Made by a program: the position numbers and the translations under genes
In this document: positions 5,646 to 5,722 of the stretch, in pieces
Position numbering within the stretch: the stretch's first letter is position 1
Layout of the letters: every line of letters starts with the position of its first letter
Notes under the pieces: model-generated
Told to the model about the DNA's origin: nothing
Seen by the model: the letters and a program-made list of their open reading frames with translations, nothing else
Databases searched by the model: none
From: Lachnoclostridium phytofermentans
Lineage (GTDB): Bacteria; Bacillota; Clostridia; Lachnospirales; Lachnospiraceae
Length of the DNA: 5,722 bases
NCBI GenBank assembly: GCA_003526525.1
Contig: DPVV01000450.1
Location: 7,481 to 13,202 of the forward strand
Reading direction: 5' to 3'

Positions 5646-5722
5646 ATATACAATTTCTTACTCCGATTTTATCTAAGTATGCTTTACAATAGATTTCTCT
5701 ATCTGTCTATATTTATGCTTGG

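Larger units (their letters stand above)
5472..5722. other. AT-rich intergenic region upstream of hypB, no gene seen
   Basis: No open frame with a plausible start and ribosome binding site is present on either strand. The region holds the two candidate -10 hexamers, a nested dyad at 5596-5645 and a loose inverted repeat ATAGCTT / AAGCTAT (5541-5547 and 5569-5575). It is probably promoter and leader DNA for the hypB cluster. The next gene to the right is outside the window. Confidence 0.6.

Overview
The window looks like chromosomal DNA from an anaerobic, low-G+C Firmicute, most likely a clostridium of the Lachnospiraceae type. The grounds are AT-rich genes and spacers, strong GGAGG-type ribosome binding sites, a large oxygen-sensitive Fe-S flavoprotein and hydrogenase-type nickel maturation genes. 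This placement is inference from composition and gene content, not from a database match.

Layout. From position 1 to 1382 on the + strand lies the 3' part of a P-type cation-transporting ATPase gene whose beginning is outside the window. A long hairpin terminator at 1415-1463 separates it from a convergent cluster on the - strand. That cluster, read right to left, is hypB (5399-4725), an 891-residue NAD(P)H-type Fe-S flavoprotein (4652-1977) and hypA (1862-1521). About 320 bases to the right of hypB hold no gene, but contain candidate promoter elements and RNA-like structure.

How the genes fit together. HypA and HypB deliver nickel to metalloenzymes, classically [NiFe]-hydrogenase. The flavoprotein between them has an N-terminal cysteine-rich region, ferredoxin-type motifs, a GltD/NfnB-like FAD and nucleotide-binding core and a C-terminal ferredoxin motif. 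It should move electrons between NAD(P)H and a low-potential carrier or partner enzyme. The order hypB - flavoprotein - hypA suggests a link to a nickel enzyme encoded elsewhere; hypC, hypD, hypE, hypF and hydrogenase subunits are not in the window.

The most interesting signal is non-coding. The roughly 70 bases before hypB and before hypA resemble each other. Each has a hairpin with arms AAGUUUGnG / CACAARCUU, a following UAAAA stretch, and then GCGCAG-N4-GAGG-N6-AUG with identical spacing. In hypB the hairpin loop is perfectly complementary over 8 bases to the segment just upstream of the ribosome binding site, which is the geometry of an H-type pseudoknot. In hypA the loop can pair over 7 bases with the segment abutting the ribosome binding site. 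This may be a paired cis-regulatory RNA controlling both nickel chaperones. All of it was read by eye.
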